NCBI RefSeq assembly: GCF_035917975.1
Contig: NZ_CP109130.1
Location: 6,634,001 to 6,698,000 of the forward strand
Length of the DNA: 64,000 nucleotides
DNA from: Streptosporangium sp. NBC_01756
GTDB lineage: Bacteria; Actinomycetota; Actinomycetes; Streptosporangiales; Streptosporangiaceae
Direction: 5' to 3'
The notes below the pieces were generated by a model. It searched no databases. It was not told the DNA's origin and saw nothing but the letters and a program-made list of their open reading frames with translations. This document shows positions 49,149-57,724 of the stretch, in pieces (the first letter of the stretch is position 1; the number at the start of each line of letters is the position of its first letter). A program made the translations under genes and the position numbers.

Positions 49149-52133
49149 ATGAGGCCCATGGGATTCGACAGTTTCTGGGTGCCGGATTGGGCCAAGCCGT
49201 ACGTGGGCTGGGCCGTGGGCATGGACTGGCCCGAAGGCGACGAGTCGCGATGCTTCCGGCTGGCCGACGCGTGCGCGGCCACGGCCAGGAAGGTCGCGGG
49301 GGAGGGCCCGCTGTCCTCCCAGGGGCCGCTGGGGGCGTCACCGGCGGGCGCTGTGCAGTGGGACGGAGAGGCGCTCAAGGCGTTCGCCGAGCACGTCAAG
49401 CTGGTCCTGGGCGGTAGGCAGGCCGAGCTGGTCGATCGCCTGGTGGCGGCGGCGCTGGAGCTCAACAACGCCGGGGTCCAGGTCGAGTACACCAAAAAGA
49501 TGATCGTGGTGTCGATCTGGTTCCTGATCTTCCAAATCGGCTGGCTGCTGGCGGTGTCGATAGGGCCGTGGGGCGGGGTGTCGCTGGCATTGATCGGCGC
49601 ACGGGTGCAGCTCACCCGGATGACGATCAGGCAGATCGGGATACGCCTGCTGATCAACATGGGCCTGTTCGGCGGGATCGTCGCCGGGTTGGACCTGGGG
49701 GTGCAGGCGTCCCAAGCACGGCGCGACGGCATCGACTGGGAGCAGGTCGGGGCATCGGCGGAGATGGGCGCGCTGGCCGGTGCGCTGCTCACCGGCGTGT
49801 CGGCCGGGCTGTCGCAGCTGTCGACCGCGGGCCTGCAGGCGGGGTTGAGCAGAGCCGAGATGACGGTCTTCGAGAAGGTGCTGGCGGCTTCCACCAAGTC
49901 GGTGTGGGGCATGATGGGCCAGTCGGGAGTGGCCAACGGGCTGGCCGGCGCGATCAACCTGGGCATGAACGGCCAGTTCGACTGGGACCTGGTGTTCAAG
50001 AACACCGTGGCCGGTGTGGTCGGTGGCGCGGACGCGCACTGGGCGGGCTGGAATCCCTCCTGGCGTACGGCGGGCGCCGATGGGCCCGGCGACGTCCGAG
50101 GCTCCGGCGGAGGATCGCACCCGGGGCCCGATCCCTCGCCGAATCCGGGCAGCGGTCCTCGCCCGGACAGTCACGCGGTCCCGGAGGGTGAATCCTCCGT
50201 CCCGTTGCGGCGGGATCGGTCGGCGGAGGTGGATTCGGCGGGGTTGGAGCCGGTGGCGGGGCGGGTTCCGGGTGAGGGTGACTCCTTCTCCCCGTTGCGG
50301 CGGGATCGGTTGGCAGGGGTGGATTCGGCGGGGTTGGAGCCGGTGGCCGGGCGACCTCCGGGCCAGGGCCTTCACGACTCGGCCACGACCCAGGCACGAA
50401 CCGCATCGGATGGAAACACCCGGCAGGAGGGTGGGATGGAGCCTGCGCCGCAGCAGGTCCGCCATCCTGTCGCCGAACCTGCGCCTCGGGTTGCCGCCGA
50501 ACCTGCGCCTCGGGTTGCCGCCGAACCTGCGCCGCGAGCTGCGGACGGATCCGCACGGTCTGCGGATGGTTCGGCACGGTCTGCGGACGGTTCCGCACGG
50601 TCTGCGGACGGTTCCACGACGAAGCACGCCACACCGGAGCGCGTGGAAGCGGACGGCGCGACACCCAGAACCCAGCCCAATCTCGACGAGCGTCTCAACC
50701 ACGGAAAAACGGTGGGCGGACGCGAGCGAGATGCCGGACCTGCCCCGGTGAGGCACCATCCGGACCTTCCCGGCACACCGTCGCCTGCCCGCGCCGCGGA
50801 ACCGGTGAGCAGGCCGGTGTCGATCCCGGCGCTTCTTCCCGACGGTTCGCTCTCCACTGATTCGGCCCGACCGGTTCCGTCTGCCGACCCGCAGGTGACG
50901 GCGGGTGTCGGCGACCCGCCGTCGCACACCGCGCCCGTTCCATCGGATGGATCCATCCGGACATCGTCTCCGGACACGCCCGGCGTGCCGCCTGCGGACG
51001 CCCAGTCGGTGCGGTCCGGCTCCGAACTCTCCGGAACCGACCGGCACGCGCACGACTCCGCGCACTTCGCTCTGTTCAACGAGCGGCACATGCCGCCGGC
51101 GAAGGTCAGAGAGGTGTGGGACTCGCTGACGCCGTCGCAACGCGAGCTGTCGGTGCTGATCCAGGGCGCTCGGATCGGCGCGCTGGACGGCATCCCCGTG
51201 GAGGTCAGGGATCAGGTCAACAGACCCGTGCTCGCGGACCTGAAAACCCGGCTGATCGCGGATCGGGATCGTATCGAGGCCCTGCCGACGACCGATCGCG
51301 CGGAGGCGAAGCGGCTGGAGAAGCGCCTGCGGCGGTTGAACGACAAACTGAACGGCATCCATGCGATCGAGGAGCGGCTGGCGGTGCCGCCGAGCGCCGC
51401 GCAACCGCGGCCGTACCTGCTGATGGTCAGCAATATGGGGCCGGGACGTGCGATCGTCGCCGTCGGCGATCCGGACACCGCCGCGAATGTGGCGACCTTC
51501 GTACCGGGTACCCGCTCCAGGGTCGGCCTGATGGACCTCTATCTCAAGCGAGCCGACGCGATGAGGCTCTCCGCCATGAAGGCCGGCTCGCCGTCGACTT
51601 CGGTGATCATGTGGATGGGTTACCGGGCGCCACAGACGATCACGACGGAAGCGGGGTCGACACGGTTCGCGGAGTTCGCGGTGGACAGGCTGAACCGGTT
51701 CCAGGACGGCTTGCGGGTGACACACGACGGGCCGCGTTCGCACAACACCGTGATCGGGCACAGCTACGGCGCCACGGTCGTCGGTTACGCCGGCAGAGAC
51801 GGGGTGCTGAACGCCGACGACGTGGTGTTCCTGGCCAGTCCGGGAGTGGGGGTGAAACATGCCGGCCAGCTGCGGCTGACCGATGTCGACCCGGCGGACG
51901 TCAGCGGACGGGTGCACGCCTCGGTCGCCCGGCATGATTTCATCAAGCTCGTCGCACGCCACGGTCCGGCACCGGACCTGCCGCCGTTCGGAGGAAACAG
52001 GTTCACCTCAAGCTCCGAACCCGGGCGCCGCTATGACGTCCCGCGCAAGGGGGTCCACAGCGGGTACTGGGAGCCGGGCAGCGACGCTCTGGTCAACCTG
52101 GGCCGTCTGATCGCCGGCCTGCCGTCTTTTTAG
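49149..52133 (+). CDS. WXG100_2 (CpnT-like) - linker - DUF1023 alpha/beta hydrolase protein, putative type VII-type effector
   Basis: 994 residues (ATG at 49158 is an alternative). Residues about 5-115 (FWVPDWAKPYVGWAVGMDWP, CFRLADACAATARKVAG) match the CpnT/WXG100-like N-terminal domain of actinobacterial polymorphic toxins. Residues about 117-300 are hydrophobic, with segments such as VSIWFLIFQIGWLLAVSIGP and repeated GALAGALLTG. Residues 300-630 are a Pro/Ala/Ser-rich linker with two 30-residue repeats and several seven- to eight-residue repeats. The C-terminus (630-994) is a DUF1023 alpha/beta hydrolase with nucleophile Ser872 in IGHSYGATVVG and HSGYWEPGSDA (likely catalytic histidine). 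A lipase or esterase effector is inferred. The next gene starts ten bases later. Confidence 0.8.
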   Translation: MRPMGFDSFWVPDWAKPYVGWAVGMDWPEGDESRCFRLADACAATARKVAGEGPLSSQGPLGASPAGAVQWDGEALKAFAEHVKLVLGGRQAELVDRLVAAALELNNAGVQVEYTKKMIVVSIWFLIFQIGWLLAVSIGPWGGVSLALIGARVQLTRMTIRQIGIRLLINMGLFGGIVAGLDLGVQASQARRDGIDWEQVGASAEMGALAGALLTGVSAGLSQLSTAGLQAGLSRAEMTVFEKVLAASTKSVWGMMGQSGVANGLAGAINLGMNGQFDWDLVFKNTVAGVVGGADAHWAGWNPSWRTAGADGPGDVRGSGGGSHPGPDPSPNPGSGPRPDSHAVPEGESSVPLRRDRSAEVDSAGLEPVAGRVPGEGDSFSPLRRDRLAGVDSAGLEPVAGRPPGQGLHDSATTQARTASDGNTRQEGGMEPAPQQVRHPVAEPAPRVAAEPAPRVAAEPAPRAADGSARSADGSARSADGSARSADGSTTKHATPERVEADGATPRTQPNLDERLNHGKTVGGRERDAGPAPVRHHPDLPGTPSPARAAEPVSRPVSIPALLPDGSLSTDSARPVPSADPQVTAGVGDPPSHTAPVPSDGSIRTSSPDTPGVPPADAQSVRSGSELSGTDRHAHDSAHFALFNERHMPPAKVREVWDSLTPSQRELSVLIQGARIGALDGIPVEVRDQVNRPVLADLKTRLIADRDRIEALPTTDRAEAKRLEKRLRRLNDKLNGIHAIEERLAVPPSAAQPRPYLLMVSNMGPGRAIVAVGDPDTAANVATFVPGTRSRVGLMDLYLKRADAMRLSAMKAGSPSTSVIMWMGYRAPQTITTEAGSTRFAEFAVDRLNRFQDGLRVTHDGPRSHNTVIGHSYGATVVGYAGRDGVLNADDVVFLASPGVGVKHAGQLRLTDVDPADVSGRVHASVARHDFIKLVARHGPAPDLPPFGGNRFTSSSEPGRRYDVPRKGVHSGYWEPGSDALVNLGRLIAGLPSF
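50201..50620 (+). repeat. Coding repeats in the effector linker
   Basis: Two 90-base units (starting CCCGTTGCGGCGGGATCGGT at 50201 and 50291) encode near-identical 30-residue repeats with DSAGLEPVAGR. From about 50480 to 50545 a 24-base unit encoding AEPAPRVA is repeated three times. From about 50545 to 50615 a unit encoding ADGSARS is repeated three to four times. All keep the frame, so length change by slippage would alter only the linker. Confidence 0.8.
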
Positions 52134-52143
52134 CGGAGGAATC

Positions 52144-52548
52144 ATGCCGCTCAGGCTGTCCCTGGAACAGGCCACCCGAGGAGTGGAGGACAACTTCCGG
52201 AAGGCGTTCGCACAACTGCCCGCGCACGCGCGGGCCGAGAAGATCGCCGAGGGCACGTCGCCAGGTGATGAGCCGGCCGAAGGTGGACCCCCGGGAGGGG
52301 TCGTGGCCTCGGTCGACTACCGGATCCACGGCCTGTCGCCCGCGGAGTACGGCCACTGGTTCGACGTGTTGAGCGCCTGGTGGACCGGCAACGGGTTCGT
52401 CGTGCTGGCCGATGCCCGGCCGCGGGGGCTCTACCTCTGGGTGGAGGACGGCGCGGCCGGGTTCCGGATGGCCGCTCAGGCGAACGACGCCGGCGGCCTG
52501 TTCCTCACCGCCACCTCTCCCTGCGTCTGGCCCGACAGCGGCCCGTGA
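52144..52548 (+). CDS. Small protein downstream of the effector-like gene, immunity candidate
   Basis: 134 residues; ATG six bases after GGAGGAA-like GCGGAGGAATC. Not recognised with certainty. After a charged N-terminal third, residues 55-130 form a compact alpha/beta pattern (VVASVDYRIHGLSPAEYGHW, GFVVLADARPRGLYLWVEDG, GFRMAAQANDAGGLFLTATS). No signal peptide or membrane helix, so cytosolic. Ten bases behind a putative toxin, same strand, shared ribosome spacing: the classical position for an immunity or chaperone gene. Could equally be a secretion chaperone or an unrelated conserved protein. Confidence 0.7.
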   Translation: MPLRLSLEQATRGVEDNFRKAFAQLPAHARAEKIAEGTSPGDEPAEGGPPGGVVASVDYRIHGLSPAEYGHWFDVLSAWWTGNGFVVLADARPRGLYLWVEDGAAGFRMAAQANDAGGLFLTATSPCVWPDSGP

Positions 52549-52690
52549 CGAGATGCGCGACTCCGGATCGGTCGCGATCGTGGCCGGGCTTCCTTGACCG
52601 CGGACCACCGCCTTGGTGAACGGGGCCCGCGCCGAAGGTATTCAGCCCGGCGGTGCCGGCACGGATCGGGGCGGTGGGAGATCCGGCAGG

Positions 52691-54337
52691 TCACTCCAGT
52701 CCGATCGACCCCGCCTCCGCGTGCGGGGCCGGGGGCACCAGCGGGTGTGCGACGAACATCTCCAGTGCGACGGCGCTGCGCTGGTCGTCGAGCGTGGTGA
52801 GCGCCCAGCCCGCCTGGGCGGCCAGCAGCGCCGCCTGGTAGGTGCGGGCCATCCCCCACGCCACCTCGCGGCAGGCAGCGGGATCGGGTTCACGCGAGGT
52901 GAGGTCCCGTACGGCGGCGCGGATGGTTCGTGCGGCGGCTTCGACGCGGGGGTGCGGATGGGCGGCGAGCTGCGCCTCGACGTCGTCGCGGAACGCGGCG
53001 GCGGCCTCGGGATCGGCCAGCGCCCGCATGACGTCGAGGGCCAGGACGTTCGTCGTGCCCTCCCAGATGGACTGGACCTGCACGTCGCGCAGGACCTGCG
53101 GGATGCCGGTGTCCTCCAGGTAGCCCGCGCCGCCGAACGACTCCAGCAGTTCCGAGCACGTCCGCACGGCCTGGCGGGCGGTCGACATCTTGGCGAGCGG
53201 CACCACGACGCGGGCCAGCCGCTCGTCGCCGGAGCCGCTCTCCCGCAGGCCGACGAGCTGGGCGGCGCGCAGCGCCATCTGCACCATGGCCTCGTACTCG
53301 GCCGCGATCTCGGCGAGCCAGCCCAGGTGGACGGGCGACTCCGCCAGCGGGACGCCGCCCCGCACCCGGCGCCTGCGGGCGTAGTCGCGGGCGAGCTGGA
53401 GGAGGTGGCCCGTCGCGCCGGGTCCCGCCTGGGCCGACTCCATACGGGCGACGTTGAGCACGGACACGATCTTGGCTATGCCGTCACCGATCCCGCCGAC
53501 CGGGGTCGCCACCGTGCCGTCCAGATCGAGCTCCGCGGTGGGCAGGCCGTGGGTGCCGTACTTGTCCTTCAGCCGGCGCACGCGCAGGCCGTTCCAGGAA
53601 CCGTCCGGCCTGCGCAGCTCCAGTGCGAACAGGGACAGGCCGCGGCTGCCGCGTTCGGCGCCCGCGGGCCGCGCCAGGGCGACGGCGATGTCGGCGGTGG
53701 TCGCCGAGGTGAACCACTTGGTCCCGCGGAGGGCCCAGGTGCCGTCGCCGAGGGGCGTCGCGACGGTTCCCGAACGGGACAGGTCGGAGCCGCCCTCCTT
53801 CTCCGTCATCCACTGGCCGGAGGTCCAGCCGCCCACGCGCCTGGTCAGCAGCGGGACGTATCTGGCGGCGAGGCCCGCGTCGTGCTCCCGGAGGCACGCG
53901 ACCGCGCCGTCGCTCATGCCGAGCGGGCAGAGCGCCGTGGCGCTCACGGCCTGCGCCATCTGGAAGAGGACGGCCTGCACGACACGGCTGTGCGGGCCGT
54001 ACGTCCCCTCGTGGGGAATGGCCACCGCGCCGAGCCCCTGCAGGAGTGCCACCAGCTCCGTCCACGCCGGGTCGATCTCGATCCGGTCGACCCGGTTGCC
54101 CCAGGCGTCGTAGGGCACGTGCCGGGGCGGGTTGGCCTCCGCGCGCGCACCCAGCGGCGCCATCTCGGTCACGCAACGCTCCGCGGCGTGCTCCAGGTCT
54201 TCGGCGGCCTTCGCGAAGACGTCGGCGGGAAGGAGCCGCCGCACCGCCTGGCGCAGCACCCGGTCCGCCGTCCAGCGGTTGGCGAGCCGCGGCGCCTCCT
54301 GGACGAACGGGTCCACCTCGAACTGCTCAGCCGGCAT
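52691..54337 (-). CDS. Acyl-CoA dehydrogenase, AidB-like
   Basis: 548 residues, typical of the AidB/isovaleryl-type subgroup. ATG 54337 is preferred to the GTG six bases upstream by its spacing from GGGGTGA. FAD/substrate motifs are GWTSGQWMTEKEGGSDLSRS, LRGTKWFTSATTADIAVALA and the C-terminal FGGAGYLEDTGIPQVLRDVQ with QSIWEGTTNVLALDVMRAL. Oxidises short or branched acyl-CoA, or acts in alkylation resistance as AidB does; the former fits the neighbouring amino-acid catabolic genes. The C-terminal 100 residues include the extra helical AidB-type domain. Confidence 0.9.
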   Translation of the reverse strand: MPAEQFEVDPFVQEAPRLANRWTADRVLRQAVRRLLPADVFAKAAEDLEHAAERCVTEMAPLGARAEANPPRHVPYDAWGNRVDRIEIDPAWTELVALLQGLGAVAIPHEGTYGPHSRVVQAVLFQMAQAVSATALCPLGMSDGAVACLREHDAGLAARYVPLLTRRVGGWTSGQWMTEKEGGSDLSRSGTVATPLGDGTWALRGTKWFTSATTADIAVALARPAGAERGSRGLSLFALELRRPDGSWNGLRVRRLKDKYGTHGLPTAELDLDGTVATPVGGIGDGIAKIVSVLNVARMESAQAGPGATGHLLQLARDYARRRRVRGGVPLAESPVHLGWLAEIAAEYEAMVQMALRAAQLVGLRESGSGDERLARVVVPLAKMSTARQAVRTCSELLESFGGAGYLEDTGIPQVLRDVQVQSIWEGTTNVLALDVMRALADPEAAAAFRDDVEAQLAAHPHPRVEAAARTIRAAVRDLTSREPDPAACREVAWGMARTYQAALLAAQAGWALTTLDDQRSAVALEMFVAHPLVPPAPHAEAGSIGLE

Positions 54338-54479
54338 CGGCACTCACCCCTGTCACGTTCAGCACCAGTGTTGTCACGGCGGCGATTCGGGTCAAGAGGA
54401 TCCGGCCGGTGCCCGCCGGCCGGGTGACGATCCGGCCGGCGGGCGCGGTGCCTCCGGAGACCGATCCGGGCGAGGAGGG

Positions 54480-55730
54480 TCAGCGCACCGGGTCGAAGTC
54501 CCGCAGGGCCGCGGGTTGCCGGCCGGTGGTGATCTGCTCGGCGAGCATGCGTCCGGTCACCGGCCCGTGGGTGAGTCCCCACATGCCGTGGCCGCCGGCG
54601 ACGAACCTGCCGGGGGCGTTGGTGGCTCCGATGAGGGGCCGCCCGTCGGGTGTGACGGGGCGCGGGCCGACCCAGGTGTCGGTGCGCTCGGCCCAGGAGA
54701 CGCCGGTGAGCAGCTTCCGGGCGGACCTGATGATCGCGTCGACCCGCCCGGAGTGCAGCGGGGCGTCGGCGTCACGGAACTCCATCGTCCCGGCGACGCG
54801 CAGCTTGCCCTGGTACGGCGTGCAGGCCACGCGTACGGCGGGCAGGTAGATCGGCCCGGACACGGGTTCCTCGGTCGGCACGGTGAACGAGTAGCCGCGC
54901 CCGGCGCGGACCGGCACGCGGACGCCCCACTCCCTGCCCAGCCCGTTCAGCCAGGCTCCGGTGGCCAGGACGACGACGTCGGCCCGCACGGAGTCTCCGT
55001 CGCCCGACCGGACGACGAGCCCGCCGGAGCCGTTGTCCACCCCGGTGACCAGGAAGCCGGACCGGATCGTGCCGCCGCGAGCGGTGACGGCGTCGGCCAG
55101 CGACCGGGTGAACCGCCCGGGGTCGACGTAGCGCTGACCGTCCAGCCTGATCCCGGCCTTCGCGCTGAGGGAGAGCTGCGGTGCCTGCTTGTGGAGGTCC
55201 TCACCCTCGAACGCGCTGTAGTCGATCCGCAGCCCGGACCGGTTGATGCGCTGGAGCTCGTGCAGGAGCCCCACGGCCTGCCGAGGGTTCTCGAACGCGG
55301 CCATGATCGGGGCTTCGACCGTGGGAGCCTCGACGCCCCCCGCGGTGAGCACGTCGAACGCCTCCAGGCACTCCTCGTTGAACGGGAGGTTGGCCTGTAC
55401 GGCGCGGCCCCAGGACTTCCAGGTGCAGTTCGCGGCGAACCGGGCGAGGAAGGACCACAGCCCCGGGTCGGGGGTGGCCGGCACGTGCAGCGGTGCGTTC
55501 CGGTCGAGCAGGGAGCGCAGGCCGTAGCGCAGGACTCCCGGTTCGTTCAGCGGGATGGCCAGCCCTGGCGAGAGCCAGCCCGCGTTCCCCCACGATGCGC
55601 CCGCGGCCACCCCGTCACGATCGACCACGGTGACGTCCACGCCGCGTTCCTGCAGGAACCACGCGGTGGACAGCCCGACCACGCCGGCGCCGATCACCAC
55701 CGCTGAGCGCGGCCCACCATCGATACCCAT
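54480..55730 (-). CDS. D-amino-acid dehydrogenase-like FAD oxidoreductase (DadA family)
   Basis: 416 residues from ATG 55730, eight bases after GGAG; the upstream ATG at 55736 is too close to it. The N-terminal FAD motif is VVIGAGVVGLSTAWFLQERG. ASWGNAGWLSPGLAIPLNEP, RYVDPGRFTRSLADAV and TPDGRPLIGATNAPGRFVAG are as in DadA-type membrane-associated dehydrogenases. Oxidatively deaminates D-amino acids (or related imino acids) to 2-oxo acids. It lies between a PucR regulator and an acyl-CoA dehydrogenase, all on the same strand. Confidence 0.9.
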   Translation of the reverse strand: MGIDGGPRSAVVIGAGVVGLSTAWFLQERGVDVTVVDRDGVAAGASWGNAGWLSPGLAIPLNEPGVLRYGLRSLLDRNAPLHVPATPDPGLWSFLARFAANCTWKSWGRAVQANLPFNEECLEAFDVLTAGGVEAPTVEAPIMAAFENPRQAVGLLHELQRINRSGLRIDYSAFEGEDLHKQAPQLSLSAKAGIRLDGQRYVDPGRFTRSLADAVTARGGTIRSGFLVTGVDNGSGGLVVRSGDGDSVRADVVVLATGAWLNGLGREWGVRVPVRAGRGYSFTVPTEEPVSGPIYLPAVRVACTPYQGKLRVAGTMEFRDADAPLHSGRVDAIIRSARKLLTGVSWAERTDTWVGPRPVTPDGRPLIGATNAPGRFVAGGHGMWGLTHGPVTGRMLAEQITTGRQPAALRDFDPVR

Positions 55731-55874
55731 GACCATTTCTCCGCTCTGACCTCTGCTGCCTGGCGCGAGCGTCGCCCGCGCGACACGAGCATCGCCCGCG
55801 CGGCACGAGAACGGTCTGTGCGTGTCGGACAAGAGGGTGGGGAGACTCTGTCCGGTCCCGACAAACGCCGGAGA
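55731..55874. other. Gap between pucR and dadA-like gene with 20-bp repeat
   Basis: A 20-base unit starting CGAGCGTCGCCCGCGCGACA is repeated in tandem with two changes (55766-55785, 55786-55805). Short arms CGGACA (55826-55831) and TGTCCG (55849-55854) form a possible regulator site about 100 bases upstream of the dadA-like start. Probably the promoter region of the dadA-like gene. Confidence 0.4.
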
Positions 55875-57419
55875 TCAGGGCTGCCCGTCCTGGTGTACGG
55901 CCAGCGCGATGATCATCGCCAGCCGTTTCTCCGGTAGGTCGAGCCGCAGGTCCGTGAGCTCGGCCATCCTCCGGAGCCGGTAGCGGACGGTGTTCGGATG
56001 GACGTCGAGGCGGCCGGCGGCGGCGGCCAGCTCGCCCTGGGCCTCCAGCCAGGCGCGTAGCGTCGCGATGTACCGGGTGCCGTGCTCCGCGTCGTGCCGG
56101 GTCAGCTCGGCGACCGGTCCACGAGCGGGAACGCGCCCTGACGAGGCGGCCGCCCGGAGACGTTGCAGCAGGATCTCGTCCCACGAATCGTCGTAGACGA
56201 CCGCCAGGGCGCCGCCGGGCCGTCCCGCCCGCAGGGCAAGGCTCTCGTCGGCTTCCTGTCTGCTCGCGGGCAGCTGGGCGGGCTCCGCCACGCCGCCGAT
56301 GCCGGCGAACACGGTGACCCGCCGCGGCAGGACGTTCACGACCGAGGCGAGCCAGTCGTGGGCGGGCGTGACGTCGTTGTCGCAGGGCAGCAGGGTGTAG
56401 AGGGTGTTGCCGAACAGCGTGCTGCGTCCCGGCCGCGACCAGCCGAAACCCGTGGTCGCGCGTTCGAAGGCCAGCAGGATCGCGGCATGCCTCTCCTCGG
56501 CGACGTGCGCCTGGATGGCGATCACCCGGAACCGGCCCGGTGGCAGGCCGAGCCTGCTGACCACCGCGGGCGCGTCGGGCGCGCCCTCCAGCAACCGGAT
56601 GACGAGGTCGGATTCCACCTGACGCTCCAGGTCCGCGCTGACTCGGGAACGCAGGAGATGCAGTGCGACCGCGCGTGCCCCGTCCCCCAGGACGATCCGG
56701 CGCTCCTCGGAGAGCGGGCGCTGGCACTCGACCCATATCGATCCCAGCAGCTCGCGTCCGGCGCGCACCGCGACGACCATGCGGCCGGTGAGGCCGTGTT
56801 CCGCCGAGGGGGCGACGAACAGCGGCTCGTCGGAGGTCGCCAGGTGGGCGAAGACACCCTCCCGCTTGAAGAGCCGGCGCATGGTGTCCGGCACCCGCCT
56901 GCCCAGGATCGTCTCCAGCCGTGCCGGGTCGGCGGTCTGCTGCAAGCCGGAGTAGGCCAGCACGCGGGACATCTGGTCCTCGATCGTCACCGCGGAGCCG
57001 ACCTCGGCCGCGAGCGTGTCGGCGAAGGCGAACAGGCCGGTCGGCCCGCGCCCCGCCTCGGTCTCGCGGCCTTCGAGCACCAGGCCGTACACCACGCCGA
57101 AAAGCTGGCTCCAGGACACCTCCGGCTCCACGAGCAGCACGGCGATCCCGCCGTCCCGGGCGTCCGCCAGGGCGTCCCCCTTCAGCGGCGGGCTCCCGCG
57201 CACCAGCACCACGGAGGCCCGCGCGGACCGGGCCAGGCGCACGGCGTCGGCCGCCGAATCCACGCCGACGGACAGGAACACGTCACCGGTGGTGGGGCGG
57301 GCGTCGGTCGGATCGTGCACCATCACGCTGCGCAGCTCCACCTCCCGGGACGCGGGAGCGCAGCAGAGCCGGGCCCCGTAACCGCCCAGGACGTTCACCA
57401 GCCGATCCAGCCGCAGCAT
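55875..57419 (-). CDS. PucR family transcriptional regulator
   Basis: 514 residues. An N-terminal PucR-type ligand domain (RPTTGDVFLSVGVDSAADAV to VEPEVSWSQLFGVVYGLVLE), a central GAF/GGDEF-like part, and a C-terminal PucR helix-turn-helix: LRAWLEAQGELAAAAGRLDV followed by HPNTVRYRLRRMAELTDLRL. These regulators control purine, amino-acid and related catabolic genes. It is directly upstream of the dadA-like gene on the same strand, its likely target. Starts with ATG 57419; a 28-G tract lies about 180 bases upstream. Confidence 0.9.
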   Translation of the reverse strand: MLRLDRLVNVLGGYGARLCCAPASREVELRSVMVHDPTDARPTTGDVFLSVGVDSAADAVRLARSARASVVLVRGSPPLKGDALADARDGGIAVLLVEPEVSWSQLFGVVYGLVLEGRETEAGRGPTGLFAFADTLAAEVGSAVTIEDQMSRVLAYSGLQQTADPARLETILGRRVPDTMRRLFKREGVFAHLATSDEPLFVAPSAEHGLTGRMVVAVRAGRELLGSIWVECQRPLSEERRIVLGDGARAVALHLLRSRVSADLERQVESDLVIRLLEGAPDAPAVVSRLGLPPGRFRVIAIQAHVAEERHAAILLAFERATTGFGWSRPGRSTLFGNTLYTLLPCDNDVTPAHDWLASVVNVLPRRVTVFAGIGGVAEPAQLPASRQEADESLALRAGRPGGALAVVYDDSWDEILLQRLRAAASSGRVPARGPVAELTRHDAEHGTRYIATLRAWLEAQGELAAAAGRLDVHPNTVRYRLRRMAELTDLRLDLPEKRLAMIIALAVHQDGQP

Positions 57420-57596
57420 CCGCCTGCCCCCCTTCTGCCCTGCCGTGCCTCCTCACCCGCGGCCGTACCCGGTGAAGCGGGTGGTCCTGCACCCCGTCAC
57501 CGGCTCCCGAGCGGATCCGTTCCCTGCCAATGATCCTCCCTTGTCCCCACAAGTAGGACATTCGCGACAGGAACGCCGGACGGTCCGGTGCGGCGG

Positions 57597-57629
<33 letters not shown>

Positions 57630-57655
57630 CTCGGAGCTTGAGGGCTTGAGGGCAC

Positions 57656-57694
57656 GGGGGTCGGGGGTCGGGGGTCGGGGGTCGGGGGTCGGGG
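57656..57694 (+). repeat. GGGGGTC heptanucleotide array, G-quadruplex type
   Basis: Five G5 runs and a final G4 run spaced by TC dinucleotides: starts at 57656, 57663, 57670, 57677, 57684 and 57691. The array satisfies the G-quadruplex pattern with two-base loops. With the G28 tract 26 bases away, the region could form one or more stable quadruplexes on the plus strand and block polymerases. Confidence 0.9.
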
Positions 57695-57724
57695 TTCGCG
57701 AACGTCTGCAGGGCGAGCAAGGGG

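Noticed and set aside
50201-50620. CRISPR-like or IS-derived repeats
   Set aside because: They stay in frame within the effector linker and encode Pro/Ala/Ser-rich peptide repeats.
49338-51962. 874-codon minus-strand frame opposite the effector-like gene
   Set aside because: Antisense of a gene with two recognised domains; composition is His/Arg/Gln-rich as in other shadows.
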